Assembly: GCA_965657545.1 (NCBI GenBank)
Contig: CBFHOG010000006.1
Coordinates: 27,807-91,806 of the forward strand
Source: UBA7446 sp965657545
Lineage (GTDB): Bacteria > Bacteroidota > Bacteroidia > Flavobacteriales > Flavobacteriaceae
DNA: 64,000 bases
Direction of reading: 5' to 3'
In this document: positions 42,846-51,371 of the stretch, one piece after another
Position numbering within the stretch: the stretch's first letter is position 1
Layout: every line of letters starts with the position of its first letter
Notes under the pieces: model-generated
Database searches by the model: none
The model's input: only the letters and a program-made list of their open reading frames with translations
Told to the model about the DNA's origin: nothing
Made by a program: the position numbers and the translations under genes

Positions 42846-45650
42846 ATGGCCAATCAAAATCGCCTTTTCCTTTTAGACGCATACGCGCTTATTTTTCGTG
42901 GCTACTATGCTTTCATCAAAAACCCTCGCATCAATTCCAAGGGCATGGATACCAGTGCCATTTTGGGTTTTACCAATTCGCTTTTTGATGTAATAAAGCG
43001 TGAACGACCAGATTACCTAGCTGTTGCGTTTGACAAAGGAGGTTCGCAGGTACGCAACGACATGTTCCCTGAGTACAAAGCCAATCGTTCTGAAACACCT
43101 GAAGCCATAAAAATTGCGGTTCCCTACATCCAAAATTTACTCAAAGCCTTACATATCCCTGTTGTTGAATTAGAAGGATTTGAAGCCGATGAGATTATTG
43201 GAACTCTTGCAAAACAAGCAGAAAAAGAGGCTTTCCAAGTGTATATGGTAACACCCGATAAGGATTTTGCTCAATTGGTGTCGGAAAATATTTTTATGTA
43301 TCGCCCTGCACGTATGGGTAATGGCATTGAAATTTGGGGCATTCCAGAAGTACAAAAAAAGTTCGAGGTAAAGCATCCCGAACAAGTCATTGATTATTTG
43401 GGTATGATGGGCGATGCAGTTGACAATATCCCTGGGCTTCCAGGCGTTGGTGACAAAACAGCAAAAAAATTCTTAGCAGAATATGGAAGCATGGAAGCGC
43501 TTCTGGAAAACACGCACGAGCTAAAAGGTAAAATGAAGGAAAAGATTGAAGCCAATAAAGAATTGGGGCTGCTTTCAAAAAAATTGGCGCGTATTTTACT
43601 AGATGTGCCCGTGCAATTTGATGCGACGAGTTACCAACTTAGCCAGCCCGATATTCCTGCCGTGAAAGAACTTTTTCAAGAATTGGAATTCAGACGCCTA
43701 AGCGAAACCTTTATAAAGGTTTTTGCGCCCAACGAAGCGCCTTCAAAACCTGAACCAACTGCGCCCGAAGCGGCTCCTGTTGCGTTTGATTTGTTCCATC
43801 AGCCAGGAAGTGGGCAGGAAGAATCTACTTCCGAGTTTAAATCACTGGCCAACACCTCACACCATTATCAATGTGTACAAACGCCAATCGAACGCAGCCT
43901 TTTGATGGCAACCATGATGCGACAAAAAAGCGTTTGCTTTGATACAGAAACCACTGGCTTAGATGCCATCAGTGCTTCGCTCGTGGGCATTGCCTTTAGC
44001 TGGAAAAAAGGCACAGGCTATTACGTTCCCATTCCCGAAAATAAAGTTGAACGCCAAGAAATCCTAGACGACTTGACTCCTTTTTTCACAAACGAATCTG
44101 TTGAAAAAGTAGGTCAAAATCTTAAATATGATATCAAAGTGATGCACCAACACGGCATTGCCGTCAAAGGACCACTTTTTGATACCATGTTGGCGCATTA
44201 TATCATTAATCCCGATATGCGTCATAATATGGACGTACTTGCCGAAACCTATTTGGGGTATCGTCCAAAACCCATTTCGGATTTGATTGGTAAAAAAGGA
44301 AAAAATCAAGGGTCGATGCGCCATGTGCCATTAGACCAACAAACCGAATATGCCGCAGAAGACGCCGATATCACTTGGCAACTCAAAGAACACTTTGAGC
44401 AAGAGTTGGGCAAAAACGAACAACGCGATTTGCTACATGACGTAGAGTTGCCGCTTGTACGCGTTTTATCAGCCATGGAATTGGCAGGGATTTCGTTAGA
44501 CGTTCCCTTTCTAAACAAAATGGGAACTGAATTAGAGCAAGAAGCACAACAGTTGGAAAAACGCATTTTTGAGCAAGCAGGTGAAACCTTCAATTTGGCA
44601 TCGCCCAAACAGTTAGGGCCTATACTATTTGACAAGCTTAAATTGGTAGATAAGCCCAAAAAGACCAAAACAGGACAATACTCCACCGCAGAAGACGTCC
44701 TATCTAGCCTTGCTAAAAATCATCCTATTGTTGCTGATATTTTGGAATGGCGCAGTGTGCAAAAACTCAACAATACCTATGTTTCGGCACTGCCCCAAGA
44801 CGTAAACACACATTCAAATCGTGTACACACAGTATATAATCAGGCGGTTGCAGCAACAGGACGACTAAGCAGTAACCATCCAAACTTGCAAAACATTCCT
44901 ATTCGAACACCTCGAGGACAGCAAGTCCGTAAAGCATTTGTTGCCAAAGACGACCAGCATGTGCTCATGGCTGCGGATTATTCTCAGATTGAACTGCGTA
45001 TTATTGCTTCGCTCAGCGAAGACCCCAGTATGGTAGCGGCGTTCAATAACAACGAAGATATTCACGCCGCCACTGCAGCAAAAGTATTTGGTGTACCACT
45101 AACAGAAGTAACCCGAGAGCAACGAAGTCAAGCCAAAACAGTCAATTTTGGTATTATATATGGTGTCTCAGCTTTTGGACTAAGTAACCAAACCACACTT
45201 TCCCGTTCCGAATCCAAGGAACTCATTGATATGTATTATGAAAGCTATCCTAAGCTTAAATCGTATATGAGTGCGCAAGTAGATTTTGCCCGTGAGCAAG
45301 GCTATGTCGCCACGGTTTTGGGAAGACGCAGGTATTTAAAAGACATCAATTCCAGAAATGCAATCGTACGTGGTGCTGCAGAACGCAACGCGATCAATGC
45401 GCCTATTCAAGGAAGTGCTGCCGATATTATAAAAATTGCCATGCTCCGTATATATGACAAGATGCGAGAACATCAATTGAACGCACAAATGCTACTACAA
45501 GTACACGATGAATTGGTTTTTGAATGTCCAAAATCGGAACTAGATGCCCTAACACAACTTGTAAAAACGGAAATGGAAAACGCCTATACATTGCACGTGC
45601 CGCTAACGGTAGATATTGGCGTTGGGCATAACTGGCTGGAAGCGCATTAG
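42846..45650 (+). CDS. polA: DNA polymerase I
   Basis: A 934-aa repair and Okazaki-fragment polymerase with all three domains. Residues 1 to about 300 form the 5'-3' exonuclease (FDKGGSQVRNDMFPEYKANR; GDAVDNIPGLPGVGDKTAKKF). The 3'-5' exonuclease begins at CFDTETTGLD, with Asp366 and Glu368 kept, so proofreading is likely active. The polymerase has ATGRLSSNHPNLQNIP, ADYSQIELRIIASLSED (Asp711) and QVHDELVFE (His887-Asp888-Glu889). It is a single gene with its own -7 box. Confidence 0.97.
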   Translation: MANQNRLFLLDAYALIFRGYYAFIKNPRINSKGMDTSAILGFTNSLFDVIKRERPDYLAVAFDKGGSQVRNDMFPEYKANRSETPEAIKIAVPYIQNLLKALHIPVVELEGFEADEIIGTLAKQAEKEAFQVYMVTPDKDFAQLVSENIFMYRPARMGNGIEIWGIPEVQKKFEVKHPEQVIDYLGMMGDAVDNIPGLPGVGDKTAKKFLAEYGSMEALLENTHELKGKMKEKIEANKELGLLSKKLARILLDVPVQFDATSYQLSQPDIPAVKELFQELEFRRLSETFIKVFAPNEAPSKPEPTAPEAAPVAFDLFHQPGSGQEESTSEFKSLANTSHHYQCVQTPIERSLLMATMMRQKSVCFDTETTGLDAISASLVGIAFSWKKGTGYYVPIPENKVERQEILDDLTPFFTNESVEKVGQNLKYDIKVMHQHGIAVKGPLFDTMLAHYIINPDMRHNMDVLAETYLGYRPKPISDLIGKKGKNQGSMRHVPLDQQTEYAAEDADITWQLKEHFEQELGKNEQRDLLHDVELPLVRVLSAMELAGISLDVPFLNKMGTELEQEAQQLEKRIFEQAGETFNLASPKQLGPILFDKLKLVDKPKKTKTGQYSTAEDVLSSLAKNHPIVADILEWRSVQKLNNTYVSALPQDVNTHSNRVHTVYNQAVAATGRLSSNHPNLQNIPIRTPRGQQVRKAFVAKDDQHVLMAADYSQIELRIIASLSEDPSMVAAFNNNEDIHAATAAKVFGVPLTEVTREQRSQAKTVNFGIIYGVSAFGLSNQTTLSRSESKELIDMYYESYPKLKSYMSAQVDFAREQGYVATVLGRRRYLKDINSRNAIVRGAAERNAINAPIQGSAADIIKIAMLRIYDKMREHQLNAQMLLQVHDELVFECPKSELDALTQLVKTEMENAYTLHVPLTVDIGVGHNWLEAH

Positions 45651-45678
45651 CTGCAATAAAACAAATCTAAAATTAGCG

Positions 45679-45709
45679 TTTGCATTATTGGGGATAGTTT
45701 GTACATTTG
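45679..45709 (+). promoter_or_regulatory. promoter of the rplM-rpsI(-rpsB-tsf) operon
   Basis: TTTG (45679-45682), exactly 19 bases, then TACATTTG (45702-45709): a perfect match to the Bacteroidota promoter. The predicted transcript start at about 45714 leaves a leader of about 50 bases before rplM. Confidence 0.75.
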
Positions 45710-45713
45710 CAGC

Positions 45714-45742
45714 CCGCCAAACAGAGGTCAATTCTGTAGCGG
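45714..45742 (+). promoter_or_regulatory. hairpin in the rplM 5' leader
   Basis: CCGC (45714-45717) pairs with GCGG (45739-45742), and inside it ACAGA (45721-45725) pairs with TCTGT (45733-45737). The two-part stem lies at the very 5' end of the predicted transcript, 24 bases before the GTG start. It may be an L13 or S9 autoregulatory site; this is inference. Confidence 0.4.
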
Positions 45743-45765
45743 AATAACGAGCAAAAACGTACACA

Positions 45766-46221
45766 GTGGACTCATTAAGTTATAAAACCGTATCCATCAA
45801 CAAGCAAAACGCTGATAAACAGTGGGTTGTAGTTGATGCCGCCGACCAAGTATTAGGTCGTTTTTCATCTAAAGTAGCCAAGCTGTTGCGTGGCAAATAC
45901 AAGCCTAGCTTCACGCCTCACGTGGACTGTGGCGACAACGTTATTGTAATCAATGCCGATAAAATCAAACTTACTGGCAACAAATGGACAGAAAAAACAT
46001 ATATCCGCCACACGGGTTATCCAGGTGGTCAGCGTAGTTTGACTGCCACTGAAGTGTTTGAAAAAGACCCTACTCGCGTTGTAGAAAAAGCGGTTAAGGG
46101 TATGCTTCCTAAAAATAAATTAGGTGCTGAATTGTTTCGTAACTTATATGTTTTTGCTGGTGCAGAACATACCCACGACGGACAGCAACCTAACGAATTA
46201 AACATCAACGAGTTAAACTAA
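45766..46221 (+). CDS. rplM: 50S ribosomal protein L13
   Basis: A 151-aa ribosomal protein. WVVVDAADQVLGRFSSKVAKLLRGKYKPSFTPHVDCGD and GHTGYPGG-like RHTGYPGGQRS, then PTRVVEKAVKGMLPKNKLG are characteristic. The start is GTG at 45766 (GTG GAC TCA), giving the typical MDSLSYKTVS N-terminus. rpsI follows 1 base after its stop. Confidence 0.96.
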   Translation: MDSLSYKTVSINKQNADKQWVVVDAADQVLGRFSSKVAKLLRGKYKPSFTPHVDCGDNVIVINADKIKLTGNKWTEKTYIRHTGYPGGQRSLTATEVFEKDPTRVVEKAVKGMLPKNKLGAELFRNLYVFAGAEHTHDGQQPNELNINELN

Positions 46222-46222
46222 T

Positions 46223-46609
46223 ATGGAAACCATCCACAAAATTGGTCGCCGCAAAACAGCCGTCGCGCGTGTTTACCTTACAGAAGGTAAAGGTGAAATT
46301 ACAGTAAATAAAAAACCATTGGCTGTGTATTTTGCACCTGCCACACTACAATATAAAGTAAACCAACCTTTTGCCTTAACAGAAACGGCGGGACAATACA
46401 ATTTGTCTGCTACTGTTGTAGGTGGAGGTCCTAACGGACAAGCAGAGGCCGTTCGCCTTGCCATTTCAAGAGCACTTTGTGCCATTGATGAAGAGCACCG
46501 TTTGGTACTTAAGCCGGAAGGACTACTTACACGTGACCCAAGAATGGTGGAGCGTAAAAAGTTCGGTCAAAAGAAGGCACGAAAAAAATTCCAATTCTCG
46601 AAACGTTAA
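46223..46609 (+). CDS. rpsI: 30S ribosomal protein S9
   Basis: A 128-aa protein with IGRRKTAVARVYLTEGKGEITVN at the start, GGGPNGQAEAVRLAISRAL in the middle and the basic end DPRMVERKKFGQKKARKKFQFSKR that reaches the P site. It is the second gene after rplM, before a 139-base gap to rpsB. Confidence 0.97.
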   Translation: METIHKIGRRKTAVARVYLTEGKGEITVNKKPLAVYFAPATLQYKVNQPFALTETAGQYNLSATVVGGGPNGQAEAVRLAISRALCAIDEEHRLVLKPEGLLTRDPRMVERKKFGQKKARKKFQFSKR

Positions 46610-46748
46610 CCTTATCGTTGCGATTACGCAACACCAAGTTCATTTAAATACCATTAATTTGTTGCCATTAGTTTAGCATCTAAATATTTAAGGCCGAGAC
46701 ATCGCCACTTAAGTATTGCTAATCAGGGAACGTAAACTATCAACAAAA

Positions 46749-47672
46749 ATGTCTAAAATAGAAGTCAAAGACCTATTAGATGCCGGAGTGCATTTTGGTC
46801 ACCTTACCCGCAAGTGGAATCCAAATATGGCCCCATATATCTATATGGAGCGCAACGGGATTCACATCATCAACCTTTATAAATCGGTTGCTAAAATCGA
46901 AGAAGCGAACGAAGCGCTAAAGAAAATTGCTGCTTCCGGACGCAAAATCTTGTTTGTTGCTACTAAAAAACAAGCAAAAGATATCGTTTCTGAAAAAGTA
47001 GCTAACGTAAACATGCCTTACATTACAGAGCGTTGGCCCGGCGGTATGCTTACCAACTTTGTTACCATCCGTAAGGCGGTGAAAAAAATGGCAGCCATTG
47101 ATAAAATGAAAGCCGATGGTACATTCAACACCCTATCTAAAAAGGAAAAATTACAAGTCGATCGTTTGCGTGCAAAGCTTGAAAAGAACTTAGGTTCTAT
47201 TTCAGACATGACTCGTCTTCCAGGCGCGCTTTTCATCGTTGATATTCGTCGCGAGCACATTGCTGTTAAAGAAGCACAAAAATTGAATATCCCCATTTTT
47301 GCTATGGTGGATACCAATGCAGATCCACGTGATGTAGATTATGTAATTCCTGCCAATGACGATGCGTCAAAATCCATTGATAAAATTATGACGCTAGTAA
47401 CCGGTGCCGTTGCAGAAGGATTACAAGAGCGTAAACAAGACAAAGCTGAAGCAGATGCTGCTGCCAGTGAAGGTGAAGTAGTTGCTGAAACAAAAGCTAC
47501 TGAAGTAGTTGAAGAACCGACTGTAAAAGAAGTAGTTGAAGAAGCTGCTGAAGTAGTTGAAGAAGCTACAGAGGAAGTAGCAGCGCCTACCCCAACGGAA
47601 GATAAGGCTACTGAAACAACCGAAAAAGAATCTCCTGAAGTAGAATCAGAAGAACCAACAGAAGACAACTAA
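46749..47672 (+). CDS. rpsB: 30S ribosomal protein S2 with long acidic C-terminal tail
   Basis: A 307-aa protein. The core (about residues 1-230) has LLDAGVHFGHLTRKWNPNM, ITERWPGGMLTNF, LPGALFIVDIRREHIAVKEA and FAMVDTNADPRDVDYVIPANDDA. A 75-residue low-complexity tail of Glu, Ala, Val and Thr (repeats like VVEE) follows, making the protein longer than E. coli S2. The start is ATG 46749 (MSKIEVKDLL); the frame is open further upstream, but that part is not conserved in S2. tsf follows after 11 bases. Confidence 0.96.
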   Translation: MSKIEVKDLLDAGVHFGHLTRKWNPNMAPYIYMERNGIHIINLYKSVAKIEEANEALKKIAASGRKILFVATKKQAKDIVSEKVANVNMPYITERWPGGMLTNFVTIRKAVKKMAAIDKMKADGTFNTLSKKEKLQVDRLRAKLEKNLGSISDMTRLPGALFIVDIRREHIAVKEAQKLNIPIFAMVDTNADPRDVDYVIPANDDASKSIDKIMTLVTGAVAEGLQERKQDKAEADAAASEGEVVAETKATEVVEEPTVKEVVEEAAEVVEEATEEVAAPTPTEDKATETTEKESPEVESEEPTEDN

Positions 47673-47683
47673 ATAAAAACGCT

Positions 47684-48511
47684 ATGTCAAAAATTACTGC
47701 TGCTGAAGTAAACAAACTGCGCCAAGCTACGGGTGCTGGAATGATGGATTGTAAAAAAGCCTTAGTAGAGGCTGAAGGTAACTTCGATGCTGCTATTGAA
47801 TTGCTCCGTAAAAAAGGACAAAAAGTGGCGGCAAACCGTGCCGATCGCGATTCGTCTGAAGGGGCTGTTATTGCTCGTGTAAACGATGACGCCAGTGCTG
47901 GTGTTGTAGTTTCAGTGAACTGTGAAACAGATTTCGTTGCTAAGAATGATAGCTATGTGGCACTTGCCAACAAACTTGCAGATATTGCATTGGCTCACGA
48001 TTCTAAAGATGCCTTTTTAGCGGCTACTTTTGAAGGTGACCTTACGGTTGCTGACAAACTTACAGAGCAAACAGGTGTGATTGGTGAGAAAATTGAAATC
48101 GGAGGTTTTGAACGTCTTGATGCGCCATTTGTTGGGTCTTATATCCATGCTGGAAATAAAATTGCTACACTTGTAAGTCTATCTGCTTCTGTTGAAGGCG
48201 CTGCCGAAGCTGCCAAGAACGTTGCCATGCAAGCTGCTGCTATGAACCCTATCGCGCTAAACGAAGAAGGTGTTGATGCTGCGGTTATTGAAAAAGAGAT
48301 TGAGATTGCTAAAGACCAATTACGTGCAGAAGGCAAGCCCGAAGCCATGTTAGATAACATTGCAAAAGGAAAAATCAAACGCTTTTTTAAAGACAATACA
48401 CTGGTGAATCAAGATTTTATCAAAGACAGCAAGCAAAGCGTTGCTGCTTACGTGAAGTCTGTAAACCCAGACTTGACAGTTACAGGATTTAAGCGCTTGG
48501 CGCTGGGTTAA
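47684..48511 (+). CDS. tsf: translation elongation factor Ts
   Basis: A 275-aa nucleotide exchange factor for EF-Tu. N-terminal domain KLRQATGAGMMDCKKALVEAEGNFDAAIELLRKKG and the core NCETDFVAKND are clear, as is the C-terminal IAKGKIKRFFKDNTLVNQDFIKD. It is the last gene of the ribosomal cluster, with a strong terminator 26 bases after the stop. Confidence 0.97.
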   Translation: MSKITAAEVNKLRQATGAGMMDCKKALVEAEGNFDAAIELLRKKGQKVAANRADRDSSEGAVIARVNDDASAGVVVSVNCETDFVAKNDSYVALANKLADIALAHDSKDAFLAATFEGDLTVADKLTEQTGVIGEKIEIGGFERLDAPFVGSYIHAGNKIATLVSLSASVEGAAEAAKNVAMQAAAMNPIALNEEGVDAAVIEKEIEIAKDQLRAEGKPEAMLDNIAKGKIKRFFKDNTLVNQDFIKDSKQSVAAYVKSVNPDLTVTGFKRLALG

Positions 48512-48537
48512 TCCATTCTTGATTTGTTAAAAATGAT

Positions 48538-48566
48538 AAAAAGACCTCCTAATCGGAGGTCTTTTT
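48538..48566 (+). terminator. intrinsic terminator after tsf
   Basis: AAAGACCTCC (48540-48549), loop TAATC, GGAGGTCTTT (48555-48564) and further T. A 10-bp perfect stem between tsf and the next gene. Confidence 0.9.
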
Positions 48567-48594
48567 ATATTTTAGGGGTGCCAAATCTTTTTAT

Positions 48595-50013
48595 ATGAGG
48601 TACTTGTCATTTATTATTCTATTTTCTTCTGTTGTTTGCCAAGCACAACAAATCACTATTATAGATAGTATATCAAAAGAACCGATTCCGCTTGTTCATG
48701 TCTTTGATGGAAAAAAGGGAGTCATATCCAGTCCGTCTGGGACATTTTTTTGGAAACAAGAACAGTCAGATAGCTTAACCTTATCGTGCTTGGGCTATGC
48801 GTCCAAAAAAGTGGTTGTTAGCCAAGTTACCGATACACTATATATGCTTCCTAAAGCTTTGGAACTTATGCCTGTAATGGTCAGCAACAGAGTACTTACC
48901 GCAGAAGAAATTATTGATAGTGTTAAGATAAATACAATAAAAACCGTTGATTTTGGACTTTCTTCAAATGAGGTGTTTGTACATGCCATTGATTTGGTTG
49001 ATTTCCAAAAAATGGATATTGAAATTAAAAAGTCAACCATTCCAGAACTTGACCAAACATTTGTGGATGAGATTTTAACACAAATTCCGAAAAATGAAAG
49101 AGATGAGTCATTTGTAAAAAGTAAATGGTTTAGGGACAGCGGGGGCATGCAACAACATAAACTTCAAGTGGTACAAGCCGCAATACTTCTAGACTCACTT
49201 TCCGATAATCAATTTGATTCTATGAGAAAAACCATTAATGAAATCCTTAAAAAAAGAGTGAAAAAAGACTCCTATTTTAAAGTAAAATCAGGGCCACTGA
49301 TTACTACTAAAATAGACCATCCATCAAAAAAAGTGGATTCCATAGAACAAGAAGAATCAAAACTAACACCAAAAAAATATGCCTCAAATCAACTAGGCGG
49401 TTTGCAACGTTTGGCGACTAAAAATTTATTTGAAGAAAAAAACTGGGTATTGCCCTTTTTAGCAAATCCTAAAAAATATGTATTTTCAAATGAAGGCATA
49501 AAATACGATTTTAGTGTGCCAGTATATAAAATCCGCTTTAACTCCAAAAAGAAAAAAGACTACAGCGGGTATCTGCTTGTTGATGTGGAAGACTTTGGTG
49601 TGCACAAAATTATCTATCAAAGTAATAAGCATGAGAAAAGGATAAAATTGTTTGGGTTGTTTTTTGAAGAGCGACTTAATAATAGGACCTATGATTTTGT
49701 AAAAAACCATTTGGACAAATACACATTGTATCATATTTACGAAGAATCTCAACAATTAGCGGGTATAAAAAGACCCTTTAAAATCATTGAAAAAAACAAA
49801 GTAGTCAAAGGCAGGAACAGACAAAATGTACTTTCAATGGATGTTAATTTCAGCATCAAGGAAATTTATCAAAAAGAGATCTATTTCAATTCGTTTACTC
49901 CAATTACAAAGGAGGAATTTGACGCATTTAAGCTAACTCATCGTGTTGTTCCTCAAGATTTTTATAGTAAATCAGATATCCAAAATTACATCTCTGATTT
50001 TCCAACAAAATAA
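48595..50013 (+). CDS. exported protein with N-terminal carboxypeptidase-regulatory-like domain, unknown function
   Basis: A 472-aa protein with a signal peptide (MRYLSFIILFSSVVCQAQ) and a beta-sandwich domain of the CarboxypepD_reg type over about residues 19-95 (ITIIDSISKEPIPLVHVFDGK; SLTLSCLGYASKKVVVSQV), as in the N-termini of TonB-dependent receptors. The rest is Lys/Asp-rich, with no barrel-like repeats or catalytic motif I recognise. It is a stand-alone gene between the tsf terminator and pyrH, more AT-rich than its neighbours. Location is probably periplasm or outer membrane. Confidence 0.75.
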   Translation: MRYLSFIILFSSVVCQAQQITIIDSISKEPIPLVHVFDGKKGVISSPSGTFFWKQEQSDSLTLSCLGYASKKVVVSQVTDTLYMLPKALELMPVMVSNRVLTAEEIIDSVKINTIKTVDFGLSSNEVFVHAIDLVDFQKMDIEIKKSTIPELDQTFVDEILTQIPKNERDESFVKSKWFRDSGGMQQHKLQVVQAAILLDSLSDNQFDSMRKTINEILKKRVKKDSYFKVKSGPLITTKIDHPSKKVDSIEQEESKLTPKKYASNQLGGLQRLATKNLFEEKNWVLPFLANPKKYVFSNEGIKYDFSVPVYKIRFNSKKKKDYSGYLLVDVEDFGVHKIIYQSNKHEKRIKLFGLFFEERLNNRTYDFVKNHLDKYTLYHIYEESQQLAGIKRPFKIIEKNKVVKGRNRQNVLSMDVNFSIKEIYQKEIYFNSFTPITKEEFDAFKLTHRVVPQDFYSKSDIQNYISDFPTK

Positions 50014-50030
50014 TTTAATCGCGAAGCGCA

Positions 50031-50046
50031 AGATGATGCATCATCT
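50031..50046 (+). promoter_or_regulatory. perfect 16-bp palindrome upstream of pyrH promoter
   Basis: AGATGATGCATCATCT reads the same on both strands. Its centre is 24 bases before the -7 box of pyrH, about where a -33 element would be. The lack of loop and T tract argues against a terminator and for a dimeric DNA-binding site. Confidence 0.4.
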
Positions 50047-50062
50047 ATCACCTCGAACTTGT

Positions 50063-50070
50063 TATATTTG
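50063..50070 (+). promoter_or_regulatory. -7 box of pyrH-frr
   Basis: TATATTTG, an exact TAnnTTTG match, 14 bases before the pyrH ATG. No TTG at the usual distance; the palindrome occupies that place. Confidence 0.5.
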
Positions 50071-50084
50071 CATAAACATACTTC

Positions 50085-50792
50085 ATGCAATACAAACGAA
50101 TACTTCTAAAACTAAGCGGTGAAGCACTTATGGGGGACCGCACGCACGGTATTGATCCCAAACGACTTGCCGAGTACGCGCAAGACATCAAGGAAATTGC
50201 AGGCTTGGGAGTAGAAGTAGCTGTTGTTATTGGAGGCGGGAACATATTCCGTGGTGTTGCAGCAGCAAGTAACGGCATGGATCGCGTACAAGGCGATTAT
50301 ATGGGTATGTTGGCTACTTGTATTAATGGCTTAGCACTTCAAAGTGCATTGGAAGACGCCGAAGTGCCTTCACGATTGCAAACCGCATTAAAAATTGAAG
50401 CCATTGCAGAACCCTATATTAAACGTCGTGCTGTACGCCATTTGGAAAAAGGGCGTGTGGTCATTTTTGGCGCTGGAACTGGAAATCCGTTTTTTACAAC
50501 CGACTCAGCAGCCGTACTTCGTGCAATTGAAGTAAACGCAGATGTGATTCTCAAAGGAACTCGTGTTGACGGTATTTATACTGCCGATCCAGAAAAAGAC
50601 AAATCGGCACAAAAATTTGACAACATATCATTCAATGACGTACTCAGTAAGGGGCTAAAAGTAATGGATATGACCGCATTTACGCTAAGCCAAGAAAACG
50701 AACTGCCCATTATTGTATTTGACATGAACAAACCCGGTAATTTGAAAAAAGTTGTGATGGGCGAACCCATCGGAACATTGGTAAATTTATAA
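50085..50792 (+). CDS. pyrH: UMP kinase
   Basis: A 235-aa amino-acid-kinase-fold enzyme that phosphorylates UMP to UDP. It starts YKRILLKLSGEALMGD, has VVIGGGNIFRG, GAGTGNPFFTTDSAAVLRA and KGTRVDGIYTADPEKD, all conserved. It is followed 3 bases later by frr, the usual arrangement. Confidence 0.97.
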   Translation: MQYKRILLKLSGEALMGDRTHGIDPKRLAEYAQDIKEIAGLGVEVAVVIGGGNIFRGVAAASNGMDRVQGDYMGMLATCINGLALQSALEDAEVPSRLQTALKIEAIAEPYIKRRAVRHLEKGRVVIFGAGTGNPFFTTDSAAVLRAIEVNADVILKGTRVDGIYTADPEKDKSAQKFDNISFNDVLSKGLKVMDMTAFTLSQENELPIIVFDMNKPGNLKKVVMGEPIGTLVNL

Positions 50793-50795
50793 GCT

Positions 50796-51347
50796 ATGGA
50801 AGAACTAAATTTTGTCCTCGAAACAACGGAAGAAGCCATGGACAAGGCGCTTGAGCATCTTGATAAATCTTTTATTAACATCAGAGCAGGAAAGGCAAAT
50901 CCTGTGATGCTTTCTTCTGTGAAAGTAGATTATTACGGAGCGCAAACTCCGCTTAGTCAGGTAGCTAACGTGAACACACCCGATGCGCAAACCCTTTCTG
51001 TACAGCCATGGGAAAAGACACTAATTCCTGAAATTGAAAAAGCCATCATGGTTGCCAATTTGGGTTTTAATCCCATGAACAATGGCGAGTCAATCATTAT
51101 AAGTATTCCCCCGCTTACAGAGGAACGTCGCCGCGAACTGGTAAAACAAGCCAAAGCGGAAGCTGAGCACGCCAAAGTTGGTATTCGAAATGCCCGAAAA
51201 GATGCCAATACAGAACTTAAAAAACTGGATCTCTCCGAAGACGAACTGAAGAATGCTGAAGTCGATGTACAGGACAAGACCGACAAATATATTGCCACTA
51301 TAGATGAAAAATATGTGGTGAAAGAAAAAGAAATCATGACCGTATAA
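50796..51347 (+). CDS. frr: ribosome recycling factor
   Basis: A 183-aa two-domain protein that splits post-termination ribosomes with EF-G. Seen are MDKALEHLDKSFINIRAGKANP, the hinge region VQPWEKTLIPEIEKAI, and IISIPPLTEERRRELVKQAK. It lies between pyrH and the exporter gene, with a 24-base gap to the latter. Confidence 0.97.
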   Translation: MEELNFVLETTEEAMDKALEHLDKSFINIRAGKANPVMLSSVKVDYYGAQTPLSQVANVNTPDAQTLSVQPWEKTLIPEIEKAIMVANLGFNPMNNGESIIISIPPLTEERRRELVKQAKAEAEHAKVGIRNARKDANTELKKLDLSEDELKNAEVDVQDKTDKYIATIDEKYVVKEKEIMTV

Positions 51348-51371
51348 TCGGTTCATGAATAGAAGATTGCT

